From: Rahnella sp. AA
GTDB lineage: Bacteria > Pseudomonadota > Gammaproteobacteria > Enterobacterales > Enterobacteriaceae
DNA: 64,000 nt
Assembly (NCBI RefSeq): GCF_002834385.1
Contig: NZ_PITQ01000009.1
Coordinates: forward strand, 1 to 64,000
Direction: 5' to 3'
Shown here: one piece after another, positions 63,050 through 64,000 of the stretch
Position numbering within the stretch: the stretch's first letter is position 1
Layout: each line of letters begins with the position of its first letter
The notes under the pieces: generated by a model
Databases searched by the model: none
Told to the model about the DNA's origin: nothing
The model's input: the letters and a program-made list of their open reading frames with translations, nothing else
Position numbers and translations under genes: made by a program

Positions 63050-64000
63050 TCAGGCAGCGTCAGGGGCAGTGGCGAGATCTGGCGTTCGCAACATCGCGAG
63101 CCCCAGCGCTTTTTCTTCGGTAGCGTCGTCATGCAACAGTTCGCCGGAGATGGCGCCTTCGCGCATCACTACAATCCTGTCGGCCAGACCCAGCACTTCC
63201 GGTAAATCACTGGAGGCAAAGAGCACCGCAATACCCTGTTTCGCCAGTGAATAAATCACGTTGTAGATTTCATGCTTAGCGCCGACGTCAATGCCGCGCG
63301 TCGGTTCGTCGAGCAAAATGACCTTCATGTCTTCCGACAGCCAGCGACCAAGAATGGCCTTTTGCTGATTGCCGCCGGAGAGATTCATGATCAGCTGCTG
63401 GTCGCTCGGCGTTTTGATGTTCAGCGCGTCAATATGTTTGCGCGCATTTCTAGCTTCCCAGGCGTTGTTAATCAGGCACCCCACTTTCACGGTTTTACGG
63501 CGGGCACTGATGTTGATGTTGTCGCGCACAGAGTGGACAGGAATAATGCCATCGGCTTTACGATCCTCCGGGCACAACATAATGCCCTGGCGAATGGCAT
63601 CTGCCGGTTTGCGGATATTCATCGCTTTACCGTCCAGCCTGACGGTTCCGCCGGTAATGCGCGTGCCGCCAAATAATCCTTTCATCAGCTCGCTGCGCCC
63701 GGCACCGACCAGCCCGAACAGGCCGACAATTTCCCCCTGACGTACCGTCAGGCTGACCGGTGTTCTCACACCCGGCGCTTTGACTTCATCCAGCGCCAGC
63801 CGGATTTCGCCATGCGGACGCGGCGCGTAACCATAGATATCATCGAGATTACGGCCCACCATGGCCTGCACCAGTTTGCTGTTATCCACCTGCGACATGT
63901 CATCGAAGGTGCGTACGTAACGGCCATCTTTGAAAACGGTGACAGCGTCACTTAATGCGAAGATTTCTTCCATGCGATGCGACACATACAAAATCACGCG
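63050..64000 (-). CDS. araG: L-arabinose ABC transporter ATPase (5' part outside window)
   Basis: The last 316 or so codons are visible; the frame is open to the right edge, reading [20 protein letters not shown] there, the end of the first ATPase domain. The second domain shows a degenerate Walker A ([20 protein letters not shown]), signature [15 protein letters not shown], Walker B and D-loop [20 protein letters not shown], and switch FASSDLPEV. The RbsA/AraG/MglA double-ATPase family and the following araH support AraG. It energises arabinose uptake. Confidence 0.92.
   Translation of the reverse strand, partial: RVILYVSHRMEEIFALSDAVTVFKDGRYVRTFDDMSQVDNSKLVQAMVGRNLDDIYGYAPRPHGEIRLALDEVKAPGVRTPVSLTVRQGEIVGLFGLVGAGRSELMKGLFGGTRITGGTVRLDGKAMNIRKPADAIRQGIMLCPEDRKADGIIPVHSVRDNINISARRKTVKVGCLINNAWEARNARKHIDALNIKTPSDQQLIMNLSGGNQQKAILGRWLSEDMKVILLDEPTRGIDVGAKHEIYNVIYSLAKQGIAVLFASSDLPEVLGLADRIVVMREGAISGELLHDDATEEKALGLAMLRTPDLATAPDAA

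Overview
The window is chromosomal DNA from a gram-negative gammaproteobacterium of the order Enterobacterales. RNase II, DacD, EmtA, YjbD, PdxI/YdbC-type, BcsRQABC/EFG, UxuA and AraC/AraG/AraH homologues all resemble their E. coli counterparts. The complete five-step hut pathway and the gene order fit a Rahnella/Serratia/Ewingella-like member of the Yersiniaceae, but that placement is an inference. I saw no rRNA, tRNA or CRISPR array. All identifications come from reading the sequence and from remembered family sequences; no database search was run.

Layout. 1-130: the end of an insertion sequence (ISNCY-like). 0.2-9.4 kb: cupin protein, lytic transglycosylase EmtA, a GlxA-type regulator followed by a second GAPDH isozyme, a VOC protein, a MarR-MFS-HlyD efflux locus with a 14-bp palindrome, an NAD(P)-binding oxidoreductase and a small membrane protein. 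9.5-13 kb: a Fur-type iron locus with a TonB-dependent receptor convergent to a siderophore-binding lipoprotein-like or periplasmic protein. 13-21 kb: an organosulfur region. A thiol dioxygenase and a four-domain rhodanese diverge from a LysR regulator, and an alkanesulfonate-type monooxygenase with an orphan SsuA-like protein lies 3 kb away. The two groups share an identical 17-bp sequence in their upstream regions. 21-28.4 kb: small protein, pirin, DacD, a YdeP-like molybdopterin oxidoreductase and RNase II. 28.4-43.7 kb: a large histidine-utilisation cluster with HutC operators in front of hutH, an NrtA/TauA-type ABC importer, hutF/hutC and hutI. Downstream of hutU lie an aminotransferase, an FMN 2-hydroxyacid oxidase/dehydrogenase and a GldA/HcxA-like dehydrogenase. 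44.5-57.4 kb: the divergent cellulose operons bcsRQABC and bcsEFG, without bcsZ. 58-60.2 kb: uxuA with a divergent FadR-type regulator. 60.9-64 kb: araC, araH and the 3' part of araG.

How the parts work together. The hut genes degrade histidine via urocanate, imidazolonepropionate, formiminoglutamate (HutF) and N-formylglutamate (HutG) to glutamate, and HutC is the evident repressor. The cellulose genes encode the c-di-GMP-responsive synthase, the export apparatus and the phosphoethanolamine transferase BcsG.

The most distinctive non-genic structure is a family of three long intergenic elements (43.7-44.5, 57.4-58.1 and 60.2-60.9 kb). Each is built of two long inverted arms and contains stem-loops whose stems differ in sequence between copies but stay paired. 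They flank the bcs block and the uxu locus. The best candidates for new biology are this repeat family, the shared sulfur-region motif, and the amino/hydroxy-acid side branch plus HutC-controlled importer of the hut cluster.
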